The notes under the pieces: generated by a model
Told to the model about the DNA's origin: nothing
The model's database searches: none
What the model saw: the letters and a program-made list of their open reading frames with translations, nothing else
Shown here: positions 1 through 10,400 of the stretch, in pieces
Position numbering within the stretch: the first letter of the stretch is position 1
Layout of the letters: each line of letters starts with the position of its first letter
Position numbers and translations under genes: made by a program
DNA from: an uncultured Lentisphaeria bacterium
GTDB lineage: Bacteria > Verrucomicrobiota > Lentisphaeria > JABSQK01 > CAJWLW01
Reading direction: 5' to 3'
Length of the DNA: 32,032 bases
Assembly (NCBI GenBank): GCA_913042885.1
Contig: CAJWLW010000021.1
Span: forward strand, 1-32,032

Positions 1-1225
1 GTATCAGTCCGTACACCAGGCCCTTCGGGTAGCCCCCGAAATTGGCTTCGCGCAGGTCGAACTCGATGGAGTTAACTGCCGCCTCGATCATCTTCGGATC
101 GATGCCGTCATCGGCCAACTTCCGCAAGGTGGTCTCGATCAGATCCACCATCTCGGGCACGCGCTCGGGTTCAGTCCCCTTCAGGCCGATCGAATAGTAG
201 GTATCCAAAATGTCTCCGTCGTACCCCGCGAAGAAAACATCCTCTCCCAGGCGCGAGTCGACCAGCGCCTTGAAGAGCGGCGATGCCGGGGTCCCGGAGA
301 GGATGCATGCCAGGATCCCCATCGCCATATGTTCTTCAGCCGCCGTCGGCTTACCGACCACAATGGCATGCGCCGCATACGTCTTGCCCACGGTGCTCTC
401 GCCGCTGGTGATCGGGTAGGAGGTCGTGTGCTGTTGCGGTTCGAAGCGGCGCTGCGGCATCACTGGCGGTGTCGGTTCGCCACGGTCGGCGTCCTGCAGG
501 TAGCCCTGGATCTGTTCCAGTTGCGGTTCAATCTCGAGATCACCGTAAAGCACGAACAGACAGTTCGACGGATGATAACAGGTGTCGTAAAAAGCCCGGA
601 ACTCTTCGAACGTCAGATCCGGTATGAACTCCGGATCACCCCCAGACGCCTGACCGTAGACGTTATCGGGAAACAACAGGCGATCGAGCTTGTCGGAGAA
701 CAGTTGTTCCGGATCCGAGTAAGCCCCGAGCATCTCGTTGTAAACGACGCCGGAGTAGATCAGCGGCGCGTCGACGTTTTTCAGCTCGTAATGCCAACCC
801 TCCTGTTTGAACGTAGCTGCGGTCAGTTTCGGGCGAAAAATCGCGTCAAGATAAACGTTCGTAAGGTTGGTGAAGTCCTGCAGGTTCCGGCTGGCAACGG
901 GATAGACCGTGCGGTCCGGGTAGGTCATCGCGTTGAGGAACGTATTGAGGCTGCCCTTGAGGAGCTCGGAGAACGGTTCCTTGACCGGGTAGCGCTCCGA
1001 ACCGTTGAGAACCGAGTGCTCGAGGATGTGCGCCACGCCCGTGTGGTTCCCCGGCGGCGTCCGGAAACTGGCCATAAAGACTTTGTTGTCGTCGTCGCTC
1101 TTGAGCAGGATCAGGCTGGCGCCGGTTGCCTCGTGGCAGAATGTAAACGCCTCGTTGGCGATTTCTTCGATCCACTCCTTTCGCTGCAGACGAAAGCCGT
1201 GAATGAGATCATTGAGTTCGTACAT
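1..1225 (-). CDS. Presequence-protease-like M16 metallopeptidase, N-terminal part (runs off window)
   Basis: The frame is open from an ATG at 1225 to the left edge, giving the first 408 residues of a protein that in this family is about 970 long. The inverted zinc motif HILEH is at residues 66-70 and is followed by the GSERYPVKEPF segment typical of the PreP/Cym1 (M16C) branch of insulinase-type peptidases. These zinc enzymes enclose and degrade unfolded peptides in a closed two-half chamber. No signal peptide is visible, so a cytoplasmic site is likely. GGAAAG lies 5-10 bases before the ATG and supports this start. The gene follows the macroglobulin-like gene on the same strand after a 161-base spacer in which I see no terminator. 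The family call is firm; the substrate is unknown. The second catalytic half lies outside the window. Confidence 0.93.
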   Translation of the reverse strand, partial: MYELNDLIHGFRLQRKEWIEEIANEAFTFCHEATGASLILLKSDDDNKVFMASFRTPPGNHTGVAHILEHSVLNGSERYPVKEPFSELLKGSLNTFLNAMTYPDRTVYPVASRNLQDFTNLTNVYLDAIFRPKLTAATFKQEGWHYELKNVDAPLIYSGVVYNEMLGAYSDPEQLFSDKLDRLLFPDNVYGQASGGDPEFIPDLTFEEFRAFYDTCYHPSNCLFVLYGDLEIEPQLEQIQGYLQDADRGEPTPPVMPQRRFEPQQHTTSYPITSGESTVGKTYAAHAIVVGKPTAAEEHMAMGILACILSGTPASPLFKALVDSRLGEDVFFAGYDGDILDTYYSIGLKGTEPERVPEMVDLIETTLRKLADDGIDPKMIEAAVNSIEFDLREANFGGYPKGLVYGLI

Positions 1226-1386
1226 CAAGCTTTCCGGATCCGGGTTGGTTCTTGTACCCCGATCCACACAAGTTAGTTGCAGGCAGTGTGTATTTCTACG
1301 TGGGGGCTGTGCCCTTTCTGCTGAAAAGCTGAACGAATGAACACCAAACGCATCCAGACTCTCGACACCTGCACTTCCTGTTCCGC

Positions 1387-4300
1387 TCAGCCCTGCCGCG
1401 GCGCGATCTCGATCGTCAACGGATCGCTCCAGTGTTTGTGCTCGTCGCCGTAGTAGAGATAAGCACGGCTTGCCGGGCCGGTGTAAGTCCCGGGCACCGC
1501 AGCAATCAGGTCCAGCGGCAGCTCAACGATCTGCTTCGCCTGCAGCGATCGCCAATACAGCACCACGTCACGACCGATGACTTCGTACGCCGCAATGCGC
1601 TTCGCATCGACCAGTTCCTTGAGTTGATCATGGCGCACCTCCAGCCCACCCGGAATGCCGATTATGGCGACGGGATTCGGCACCGCCTCCGCACTGCGGT
1701 TTCTTACCGCAATCTGCGCATTCACCAGTTCACCTTCACGGATTTTCTGATGATTGAGTGTCGCTGTCACTTCGATCAGGCACGCCTCGCTGGAGTCCGG
1801 TTTCGCGGAGTTCATCTGCACCGCAACGCTGCACGGCATGCTCGACCCCCCGGCCAACCGGAGTTCAATGGTGTGTTTGCCGGGCGACATCAGCTCACTG
1901 ACATCGGTCAATTCAATCGTCGTCTGCGTGTCACTGTCGAACTGCACGGGCGTGCCGCAGCGCCGGCCGTCGACATAGAGCGAAACGGCACCCGGCTTGC
2001 GGTCGCCGGCGCGGGCTTTGTCATAGGCCATGATCGCCCGCAGCGCCAGAACAGTCGACTGGGTAGACCCGTAGCGCCCAGCTTTGCAGCTCTCCGCAAT
2101 CCAGCGAATGCCGCTCTCGACGTTACCGGTGTAGCGATCGGCCTGCAGCCACGCCAGCACGGCGAGCGCTGTCGTCTCGACCTGCAACGATATGCCACTG
2201 CTGCCAACGATCGAGGTGGTGGCGCCATCGACAACGCCTGATTCGGCCTGCGCCTGCGCCAACCTGTCCAGCAGTTTGACGCCGCTGTTGCCGCTCGCCA
2301 GTGCGACGTTCGCACCAAGCGCAGTCACATAGCTGTTGCTGCCGGCATCAGCGCGCTTCAATATGCTGTCGATCTCGGCCAGCAACTTCGCCGGCGGCAT
2401 ACCGCTCTGCAGGAGTGACCACGTGATGTAGGCATCCGAACAATCGCGATCCTGAATCCAGGTGTGCAGGGCCCGGCGCTCCCGCTTGAAACCGCCCGCG
2501 CCATCGCGCGCTGCCATCACCCAGTCTGTCGTGCGGCCAACCATGGAGGCATCCACCGCATACACCTCGGCCATGTCGGTGAACTGCAGCAACCCGTACG
2601 CACTGAGCGCTTCGTGCGCCGGCGCCTGGCCGAACCATTCGTAACCGTTTGAGTTGCATTCAAAACTGGTCAGCCGTTTATAGCCCTTGTCGAGCAACGC
2701 ACGTCCCCTGCTCACCAGTTGCGGGTCGATGCCGGCATGGGTCTCGAAGTACTGCTGAGCCATGACTACCGGGTAATTCGTCGAACTGGTCTGCTCGAAA
2801 CAGCCATGCGGTTCACGTAACAATGCGGACACGGCATCGGTCAGATTCGCCAACGGCGCCGGGTACACGACGATCGCGGTGCTGATGCTGCCCGGCACCA
2901 CGCTCTCGGGAATCGTGACTGTGACGACGCAGCTCGAGTCCGGCTCGAGCTTGCCGCCCTGGGCAATCTGCATCGGGAACCCGCGCGGCACCACCTGGAT
3001 ATGACGTGTCACCTGGTCTCTGTAGGCGTCGGCCGTACCCGTGAGTGTAAGGCTGATGTCGTCACGCCCGTCAACCGGCAATTCAAGGATGCCACGACCG
3101 CGGTCCCCGGCCTGGAGATCGACAACGGTGATATCGTTGATACGAATCTTCGGGTCGACATTCGCCGTCAGGCGGACACCGGTCAGCGTCGTGCTGGTGC
3201 CGTTGACAAAGGCAACAGGAAGGCGGATACGGTCACCGGCAGTGACCTCGAGCGGCAGTTTCGGCTCGATGTAGAACGGGCGTACCGACTCGATACCGAT
3301 AGTGCCCGAGCCGATCACGCCGTCGCCGTCGAAGGCATCGGCCGCAACCGTGAAACTGGTGACTGAATCGCTGAGGGCGAATTGCACTTTTACCTCGCCG
3401 GTCGTTGCATCGGTGCGGATACCGGCGTGCCAGTAGAGTGTTTCCGTGAAGTCAGTACGTTCATCCGGCCGGCGTTGCGGCCGGTGCGGGTGGGCGTACT
3501 GGCGGATCGTGACGTAGTTGCCGTGAAACGAACTGATGCCGAAGGCCTGATCGAAATCTTCAGCAAGCATGCCCCGCTCTCTTCGGTTCGCCTCCTGCTT
3601 ACGAACCCTTTTGGCGTCCATCACGAGCGCTGCCACGGCAAACGGTGCTGGTGGTGCTGCTGGTTTCATCTGCGGCACCAGTACCGCCGCAGGCTCTTCC
3701 ATTGCCTGTTCGGCCATTTCATCATCAATCGCCATTGCCATGTTGATGACGGCCTCCGCTTCCTCATGGAGATCGCCGAGCCTGCCGCCATTGAACCGCG
3801 CCGACATGCGTTTCACCTTGGCTATTGGCGGTGCCTGTGCCAGAACACGACGGGCATCATTGCCATACTTGCTGATGAATGACTTCAAATCGGTCACGGC
3901 AAAACGGCGCCAACCCTGCGTGCCGAGCAACAGATCGACAGCGCGCGGCGAATCCGGATTGCTGCTGTCGAGATAGACATGGGCATCAGCCAGGTCACGC
4001 ACGTCATTATCCAGAAAAACCATGACCGGCAGGCGGGGCGCCTGTTCCCGCTTGTCGATCATTTCCAGCACGGTCTCATCGGTGACGGTCATGCCGACAA
4101 CGGTGCTCACCGGTTTGCCGTCGGCACCTGTGGTACGCACGGTCAACTCGACCTTGTCGCCGGGCACATAACGTTTGCGGTCTGCTTCGATGGAGACATT
4201 GACCACCTTCTCCGCCTGCCGAAAGACCAGGCGCTCGGCTATCGGCCTGCCCGCGGCATTGAAAACAGTCGCGGTCAACACCCCATCGATCCCAGGCGGT

Positions 4301-5499
4301 ACATCCAGACGTATCTCCGCCGGCGTCGTGCCCGCGGTCACCGTTGTTCCTGTCAATTCCTTCTCGCGCTTGTACAACCGGACATCCAGTTCCTGCTCCA
4401 TCGTCGATGCGAGTTCCAGGACAACCGGCCAGCGATAGTCGAAGCTCTCATGAACTGCATGCAGTACGACGCCGCGGGACGCCGGCTTCGGCAAGTCAAA
4501 GGTCCGCTCAATGCCGGCAGGTTCGTCGATGCGCAGCCGATACGATTCGCCGGTCCGCGGCATGAAGGCAAAGCGTCCCCTGCCCTCGTGTACCGTCCGA
4601 AACGTCGTCACTTCATTGTCGTCGGAATCGAGCACGGCGCCGGCGATGTCCGCTGGCTTCCGCGCCGGTGTGCGCGCTTCGAGATAGACATAGTTGGTGA
4701 GCCCGGCCACCAGGTCGCCGCCTTCCGGGTACATACTTATATCGAGGGTCTGCAGCAAAATCGGAATCGTCTTGGCCGCAGTCTCGACAACACCCCCGTC
4801 CCGCACGACAAAGGTCAACGTGCCGTCGCCGGTCTCAATACGGTTCGGCAATTCGAATCTGGCTTCGCAATATCCTTTGGCGTCGATCTCGGTGGCGCCC
4901 TGATACACGTCGATGCCATCGACCGTGGCGACAATGTCGACGGCAGCGCCGGCGGGTACGCCGCCTTCGGCGCGGCTGGCTTCGAGGATGGCGACGACGT
5001 CGTCGCCTGGACCGTAGCCGTCGCGGACAAACTCGATCTGGGTATTGAGCCGCGGCGCCCGATAGGCACGAATCTCAAATCCACGTTTGCCGGCCGGCAT
5101 CGCCACACCGTTGCCCTGCACCTCAACCGTGTACCGGCCACCGGGCTGCCCGTCCGGGACCAGCCATTCATAGGCCGCGACGCTGTCGACAATTTTGGAG
5201 TAGCCGCTGGTGATCTGATCGCCCTTGGGCCCGGCAATCACAAAGCCGCAGGAAGCGGCAGCAGTTATCGGTTTATGCGTATGCGCATCGAGTACAACCG
5301 TGCGCACATAGACCTTTTCACCGGCACGATAGATCGGCTTATCCGTGCTCACGTGTCCCAGGTAGCGGGTGTCGCCGCCAAGTGATTTGACGATGCCGTG
5401 AGCCGGTGGGGTTTTCGCCCATACTTTGATCCCGAGCCCGGAACCGAAAACGGTTACGAGGATGGTCGACAGCAGGAACAGTCTGTGATTCAGTTTCAT
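1387..5499 (-). CDS. Secreted alpha-2-macroglobulin-like protein with thioester motif
   Basis: About 1370 residues. It begins with a hydrophobic signal peptide (about 1-28, ending VWA) without a lipobox, so it is probably periplasmic or secreted. An MG2-type domain follows (around residue 50, DKPIYRAGEKVYV), then a bait-region/BRD-like domain around 430-560, an Ala/Pro/Met-rich linker near 590-640, and an A2M domain near 680-780. The thioester motif GCFEQ has Cys900 and Gln903 and opens an alpha-helical thioester domain. Family members trap attacking proteases by cleavage of the bait and covalent capture through the thioester. The ATG at 5499 is preferred because the signal peptide starts there; an ATG at 5511 in the same frame is possible. 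The frame is open further up, to 5733, but that would overlap the upstream gene. The leader is pyrimidine-rich with no clear Shine-Dalgarno. Many bacterial homologues sit beside a penicillin-binding protein 1C gene; none is present here. Confidence 0.93.
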   Translation of the reverse strand: MKLNHRLFLLSTILVTVFGSGLGIKVWAKTPPAHGIVKSLGGDTRYLGHVSTDKPIYRAGEKVYVRTVVLDAHTHKPITAAASCGFVIAGPKGDQITSGYSKIVDSVAAYEWLVPDGQPGGRYTVEVQGNGVAMPAGKRGFEIRAYRAPRLNTQIEFVRDGYGPGDDVVAILEASRAEGGVPAGAAVDIVATVDGIDVYQGATEIDAKGYCEARFELPNRIETGDGTLTFVVRDGGVVETAAKTIPILLQTLDISMYPEGGDLVAGLTNYVYLEARTPARKPADIAGAVLDSDDNEVTTFRTVHEGRGRFAFMPRTGESYRLRIDEPAGIERTFDLPKPASRGVVLHAVHESFDYRWPVVLELASTMEQELDVRLYKREKELTGTTVTAGTTPAEIRLDVPPGIDGVLTATVFNAAGRPIAERLVFRQAEKVVNVSIEADRKRYVPGDKVELTVRTTGADGKPVSTVVGMTVTDETVLEMIDKREQAPRLPVMVFLDNDVRDLADAHVYLDSSNPDSPRAVDLLLGTQGWRRFAVTDLKSFISKYGNDARRVLAQAPPIAKVKRMSARFNGGRLGDLHEEAEAVINMAMAIDDEMAEQAMEEPAAVLVPQMKPAAPPAPFAVAALVMDAKRVRKQEANRRERGMLAEDFDQAFGISSFHGNYVTIRQYAHPHRPQRRPDERTDFTETLYWHAGIRTDATTGEVKVQFALSDSVTSFTVAADAFDGDGVIGSGTIGIESVRPFYIEPKLPLEVTAGDRIRLPVAFVNGTSTTLTGVRLTANVDPKIRINDITVVDLQAGDRGRGILELPVDGRDDISLTLTGTADAYRDQVTRHIQVVPRGFPMQIAQGGKLEPDSSCVVTVTIPESVVPGSISTAIVVYPAPLANLTDAVSALLREPHGCFEQTSSTNYPVVMAQQYFETHAGIDPQLVSRGRALLDKGYKRLTSFECNSNGYEWFGQAPAHEALSAYGLLQFTDMAEVYAVDASMVGRTTDWVMAARDGAGGFKRERRALHTWIQDRDCSDAYITWSLLQSGMPPAKLLAEIDSILKRADAGSNSYVTALGANVALASGNSGVKLLDRLAQAQAESGVVDGATTSIVGSSGISLQVETTALAVLAWLQADRYTGNVESGIRWIAESCKAGRYGSTQSTVLALRAIMAYDKARAGDRKPGAVSLYVDGRRCGTPVQFDSDTQTTIELTDVSELMSPGKHTIELRLAGGSSMPCSVAVQMNSAKPDSSEACLIEVTATLNHQKIREGELVNAQIAVRNRSAEAVPNPVAIIGIPGGLEVRHDQLKELVDAKRIAAYEVIGRDVVLYWRSLQAKQIVELPLDLIAAVPGTYTGPASRAYLYYGDEHKHWSDPLTIEIAPRQG

Positions 5500-5620
5500 T
5501 GGATTTCTCATGGGGTGAAGCGGTGAAAGGTGAAGGATGAAGGGGTTGCGCTTTGAGGGTTGAGATTGAAAGTGGAAGTTTTCCCATCCGTTGCCGGGAC
5601 ACTTCCCGGTTTTTTCCGGA

Positions 5621-6664
5621 TCAACGACCGAACGAAGAGGTGTGCACGATGCCCCCCTGCCACTCGAGCACGCTGCCGCCCATGCCGTGGACCATCTGCC
5701 AGCTGCGCCCGAGACCCGGGGTCCCCCGGTCACGGAACTGCGAATCCCGCAACTGATTCAGATAACCGCGGATGTCCGGGTGACCTTGCCGGTGTTCGCG
5801 CCGCGCTTGCGGGAACGGCACGATGACATCGGTGACATACGACCGGCAAAGCTTCGGCCACAGCGCCTCAAACAGATTTGCACTCGAGAAAATATCGACC
5901 GCGACAATCCGGCCATGCACCACGGCAACCACGCCGACTGTGCGCTGCAGCGGCATGCGCAGGCGCTCGATCGCTTCGCGCATCCGCCGTTCAACGTCCG
6001 GCGCCTTGTAGAGTGCATCGTAATCGCTGTTACTCGCCTCGACCTCGGCAGCGGACAATTGCCGGTCGATGTCGTTCCACACGCTGCGCTGATCGGCAGC
6101 CGCAGCCGCCAGCTTACGGACGCTGCCGGCGGCGACGGCGCTGGAGGATTTGAAGCCGACACCGGCATCCCAACGTCCCTGTTCGACACAGTATACTTCA
6201 ATGTCGATAAACCCCGAACGCGGCGGCAAAATCACATCGACAGCGATTGTGCGGTTTTGTTTGCCGCCGAGGATCATTTCGCCGGCCATCAGGAAAAGGT
6301 GGTGATCGGAAACGTTGCGCACCCGCAGGCGATTGACAGAGGCAGCCTCGCGCTCGCGGATTTCCAGCCACCCGTTGCCGAGGGCGGCATCCAGAGTCTG
6401 GAGACGCTGGTGTGTCGGGTGCCGCCAGCGCAGTTGCAGCGGATATACCGTCAACTGCCCATACTGCCGGGCCACACCGATATCGAGCCGGTCGACGAGA
6501 CGGGCCAGGGGCGGCTGATCGACCGGCTCCGGTATGGGGCGCGGGGTGTGGATCGGCGGATCGGGCTGGGGATCGGCGACTGTGCCGTGGTCGGATTCCA
6601 GGTATGCCGGCCGGGCGGCCAGGGCCAGGAAAAATACAGCGAGTGACAAAAATCGAGTGTTCAT
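5621..6664 (-). CDS. ARPP-1 / DUF6569 family protein with signal peptide
   Basis: 347 residues from an ATG preceded by GGAGG nine bases upstream, a good ribosome site. Residues 1-20 form a signal peptide. The conserved core contains MLAGEMILGGKQ-like and VFCVEQGRW-like signatures (here LFLMAGEMILGGKQNRTIAV and VYCVEQGRW), which I recognise from the ARPP-1 (DUF6569) family. That domain was named from associations with predicted ADP-ribose and rhodanese-phosphatase systems. Its biochemical activity is not established as far as I know, and no such partner gene is visible here. It ends 121 bases before the macroglobulin-like gene on the same strand, so the two may be co-transcribed. An upstream in-frame ATG at 6688 would put eight residues before the signal peptide and is less likely. 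Confidence 0.8.
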   Translation of the reverse strand: MNTRFLSLAVFFLALAARPAYLESDHGTVADPQPDPPIHTPRPIPEPVDQPPLARLVDRLDIGVARQYGQLTVYPLQLRWRHPTHQRLQTLDAALGNGWLEIREREAASVNRLRVRNVSDHHLFLMAGEMILGGKQNRTIAVDVILPPRSGFIDIEVYCVEQGRWDAGVGFKSSSAVAAGSVRKLAAAAADQRSVWNDIDRQLSAAEVEASNSDYDALYKAPDVERRMREAIERLRMPLQRTVGVVAVVHGRIVAVDIFSSANLFEALWPKLCRSYVTDVIVPFPQARREHRQGHPDIRGYLNQLRDSQFRDRGTPGLGRSWQMVHGMGGSVLEWQGGIVHTSSFGR

Positions 6665-6788
6665 GACGCCTCCATTGTGGGCTTGCATCAGGTAACTGGC
6701 GAGCCATTCACCAATGAAGACGTCCGAACACGGATATTTCTTAGTACCTCAGCAGAAAAAATATGCCATCGCCAGAGATCCGGCTGGA

Positions 6789-7289
6789 TCAGTGGCCGTG
6801 GCCTTCATGGCCATGGTCGTGACCTTCATGGCCCTGGGCACCACCATCGGCACCTTCCTGTCGGCTACCTTCCTGCTTGTCACCTTCCTGCTCGGCACCA
6901 GCATCATCGTCAGCTCCCGTCAAGGCGAACGACGTCGCGACGAATATGCCGTCCTGCACTTCACCAGCCATGTCAGCCTCGGCGCTGCCCGAACACAGGC
7001 CAATTTTGTGGGCTGGGATTTCCACGCCCTCGATCCGGTAGGCTTTGCCGTCGACCTTTACCGCGGCCTCACAGCCTTCGGCGTCTGCCATTTCGAAGAT
7101 GCACCCGCCGCAACCCACTTCATAGGTCTTCGTCTCGGCAGTCGCCGTATCAGTGTTCCCAGAGGCACTCGGAGCGTTCGGAGCGTTCGGAGCAATCGGA
7201 GCGGCCGTGTCTTTGCTGCCGCCGCAACCGGTGATCATCATAGCCGTGAGCACAGCAACGGCGAGTTTTGTGTTGATTCGAGTCTTCAT
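6789..7289 (-). CDS. DUF6370-family lipoprotein with His-rich tail
   Basis: 166 residues. The N-terminus is a lipoprotein signal with Cys22 as the lipidation site (MMITGC). After a Pro/Ala-rich linker comes a compact domain at about 52-125 with the motif YEVGCGGCIFEM and a further Cys in EGCEAAVKVDGK; this matches my knowledge of the DUF6370 family. The last 20 residues are a run of Gly, His, Asp and Glu (GHEGHDHGHEGHGH), a likely metal-binding tail. GGAG lies seven bases before the ATG. The same frame is also open from an ATG at 7409 that overlaps the RND stop codon, but that start would bury the lipoprotein signal. It is the last gene of the metal export operon, 116 bases after the pump gene. 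A periplasmic metal-binding or metallochaperone role is inferred. Confidence 0.82.
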   Translation of the reverse strand: MKTRINTKLAVAVLTAMMITGCGGSKDTAAPIAPNAPNAPSASGNTDTATAETKTYEVGCGGCIFEMADAEGCEAAVKVDGKAYRIEGVEIPAHKIGLCSGSAEADMAGEVQDGIFVATSFALTGADDDAGAEQEGDKQEGSRQEGADGGAQGHEGHDHGHEGHGH

Positions 7290-7405
7290 TATTTTGTCTC
7301 CAGGTTTTTTGGGACGGCAAACTGCCTCCCGGGTTTCTCGGAACAATTGCAACTGAATTTGCGGAGCAACCTCCTTGTTTGAATTTTCAATAATTTGCAC
7401 GGCAT

Positions 7406-10400
7406 TCATTCGGCGGCAAGCCGGGCGAAACGAAAACGGGTCTCCTTAATCAGGCAGTAAAGCACCGGCACAACGAACATCGTCAGCAATGCAATGAGCA
7501 TGCCCCCGAAACACGGAATAGCCATGGGCACCATGATTTCGGAGCCGCGTCCGGTCGAGGTGAGCACGGGCAACAGGGCGAGAATGGTCGTGGCTGTGGT
7601 CATCAGGCACGGGCGAATGCGGCGCATGGCACCTTCGACAACCGCCGATCGAATACCGGCGATCGAGTCCGCTGTGTCGCCCGCAAAGGTTTGCTCGAGG
7701 TAAGTCGTCATGACAACGCCATCGTCCGAGGCAATGCCGAACAGCGCCAGGAAACCAACCCACACAGCGACACTCATGTTCACCGGCGACACCTGAAAAA
7801 AATCGCGGGCGTTCGTGCCGAACAGTTCAAAGTCCATGAAGCCCGGTTGTCCGTAGAGCCATAGCAGGATAAAACCGCCGGCCCAGGCAACAAGGATACT
7901 GCTGAACACCACCAGCGAGACCGGTACAGACTTAAATTTCACATAGAGGATCATGAAGATGATGAACAGCGCCAGCGGCAACACGATCCGCAACGTTTTA
8001 CTGGCGCGCAACTGGCTTTCGTAGGTCCCGGCGAAGGTGTACGAAACGCCCTGGGGAATCTTCAGCTCGCCGCTGTCGATTTTACTTTGCAGGTATGCTT
8101 TGCAGCTCTCGACCACATCGACCTCGGCAAAACCGGGCCTCTTGTCAAGCAGTACGTGTCCGACGAGAAACATCCCTTCGCTTTTGATCGTCTGAAGCCC
8201 CCGCACGTAGCGGATCTCTGACAATTGCAGCAAGGGGATCTGCTGTCCATCAGGTCCGGGGACGAGCACCTGGCCCAGGTCTTCGATCGAGTCGCGGAGT
8301 TCGCGCTGGTACCGCACGCGCACCGGATAGCGCTCCCGCCCCTCGACAGTCGTTGTGATATGGCGCCCGCCGACAGCGATCTCGATAATATCCTGCACCG
8401 CGCCGACCTGAATGCCGTATCGCGCGATTGCATCGCGATCGATGTCGATCTCGATATAAGGTTTGCCAACGATGCGGTCGGCGATGACCGCATCGGGTTC
8501 CACCCCCGGGACCTCCTTGAGCAGGCGCTCCAGTTCGAGGCCGACGCCCTCGATGGTTGCCAGGTCCGGTCCCTTGATCTTCACACCCATCGGCGCCCGC
8601 ATGCCGGTCTGCAGCATCACAAGGCGGGCGGCAATCGGCTGCAGCTTCGGTGCCGATGTCGTGCCGGGAATTTTTCCGGCCTCGCTGATCGCCTCCCAGA
8701 TATCGTCGGCACTGCGAATGCCGGGCCAGGCAGGGCGCCCACCGTTCAGCTCCGGATCGAGTGCCGGTCGCCAGACTCGAAACGGCATGCCCCCGGGATC
8801 CCTGATCAGCCGGCCCTCTTGATCACGTTCGAAAACGCCACGCACCTTGTACGGCAAGCCGTCCAGCGCAATAACCGGTTCGTTGAGTTCATTACGAAAA
8901 AAGTCTGTCCCCCCGGCGTCAAACTTGAAACGCAACCGTTTGCCGTCACGATCGACGAGGTACTGGGGTTTGTAGTTGATGATCGTTTCGATCATCGAAA
9001 TCGGCGCCGGGTCGAGCGCTGATTCGGCGCGGCCGATTTTGCCGACCGCCGAAGTAATCTCGGGAATCGCGGCAAAGGCTTTGTCCTGCTTCTGGAGGAC
9101 ATCCAGTGCCTCGCCGATGGAGGCATGCTGCATCGTGCTTGGCATGTACAGATAGGAGCCCTCATCGAGATCGGGCATAAACTCCCGCCGCATTCCGAGA
9201 CAGATCAGAACGCCAACCAAAAGCATAAGCAGCGGCACAATCAAAAACACCGTCTTGAAACGCAGCAGGAATTCCAACAGGCGTTCGTAGTATCTGGCGA
9301 ACAGCAGAAAGAAAGTCAAAAGCCCGGCAATCGGCCCCATCACGACGACAGCATTGGCGACGAACCCGGCGGCCGGCCCCAGCGGCAGCCAGTGCTGCGT
9401 CAACAGGATGCCAAAGAGCACGGCCAGCAGCACGTTGGACAGTTTGGGCAACCACACCACCAAAGTATCCGGCAGCGTTGGTGCCAGCAGATGCCACGCG
9501 GCGATGCCGACGACGATGGCGCCGAGCCACCAAACCCAGAAAATCCAACATGCAGCCCCCGCCGCGACGAGGCTCCAAAGTACCACACCGCGCAGCCGGT
9601 GTGAACTGATGCGGAACGTAAAAAACCAGTGAGCCAGCACCGGTACGACGGCCAGCGCCAAGATGACCGAGGCTAACAGTGCGAAAGTCTTGGTGAAGGC
9701 CAGCGGCCGGAACAGCTTGCCCTCTGCACCGATCATCGTGAACACCGGCAGGAACCCGATGATCGTCGTGGCAATCGCGGTCAGCACCGCTCCCGCCACT
9801 TCGCTACTGGCGCGGAACACGACCTGCAGGCGATCCTCATCGGCCGGTGCCGAGTCGAGGTGGCGCAGGATGTTCTCGCACATGATCACGCCCATATCGA
9901 CAATCGTACCGATGGCGATCGCGATGCCGGACAGCGCCACGACATTGGCATCGACGCCGAAAGATTTCATCGCGATGAAACACATCAGCACCGCCAATGG
10001 CAATGTGCCGGCGATCACCGCCGAGCTTCGCAGGTGCATCACCATGATGATGATGACAATAATCGTCACCAGAATCTGCTGGCTCAGTGCCGTCTTGAGC
10101 GTGCCCAGGGTTTCGTATATCAGACCGGTGCGGTCATAGAACGGTACGATCTCTATCTTGCTGACGGTCAACCAGTCCGGACGCTCCGCGCGTGACGTCG
10201 ATGCGACCCAGTCGAGCCATGCCGGTTGGTCGAGGTGGCCCCTGTCGAAAGCGCGGAATTGCCGGTCGGCGGCAAACTCTCGAACTGCCTGCGCACTGAC
10301 TTTGCTGTAGTCGATGATGACCTTGGCCGGCAATCCGGGCGAGATTGCCGTGATCTTCTCTTTCAAGGCCTTGATCGCCGCCAGGGGATTGCTGCCATAG

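Noticed and set aside
3979..5385. Open plus-strand frame of 468 codons opposite the macroglobulin-like gene
   Set aside because: It lies fully antisense to a well-supported gene, is rich in Arg/His as expected of a GC-rich shadow frame, and shows no family features or ribosome site.
5500..5733. Longer N-terminus for the macroglobulin-like protein
   Set aside because: It would place 78 residues before a clean signal peptide and overlap the ARPP-1 gene.
6708..6788. Possible terminator after the DUF6370 gene (GATCC/GGATC hairpin, then a T-run on the minus strand)
   Set aside because: The stem is only five bases and the T-run lies about 18 bases beyond it, too far for an intrinsic terminator.
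7290..7409. Longer N-terminus of the DUF6370 lipoprotein overlapping the RND stop codon
   Set aside because: The internal ATG at 7289 has GGAG and starts a proper lipoprotein signal; the upstream start would bury it.
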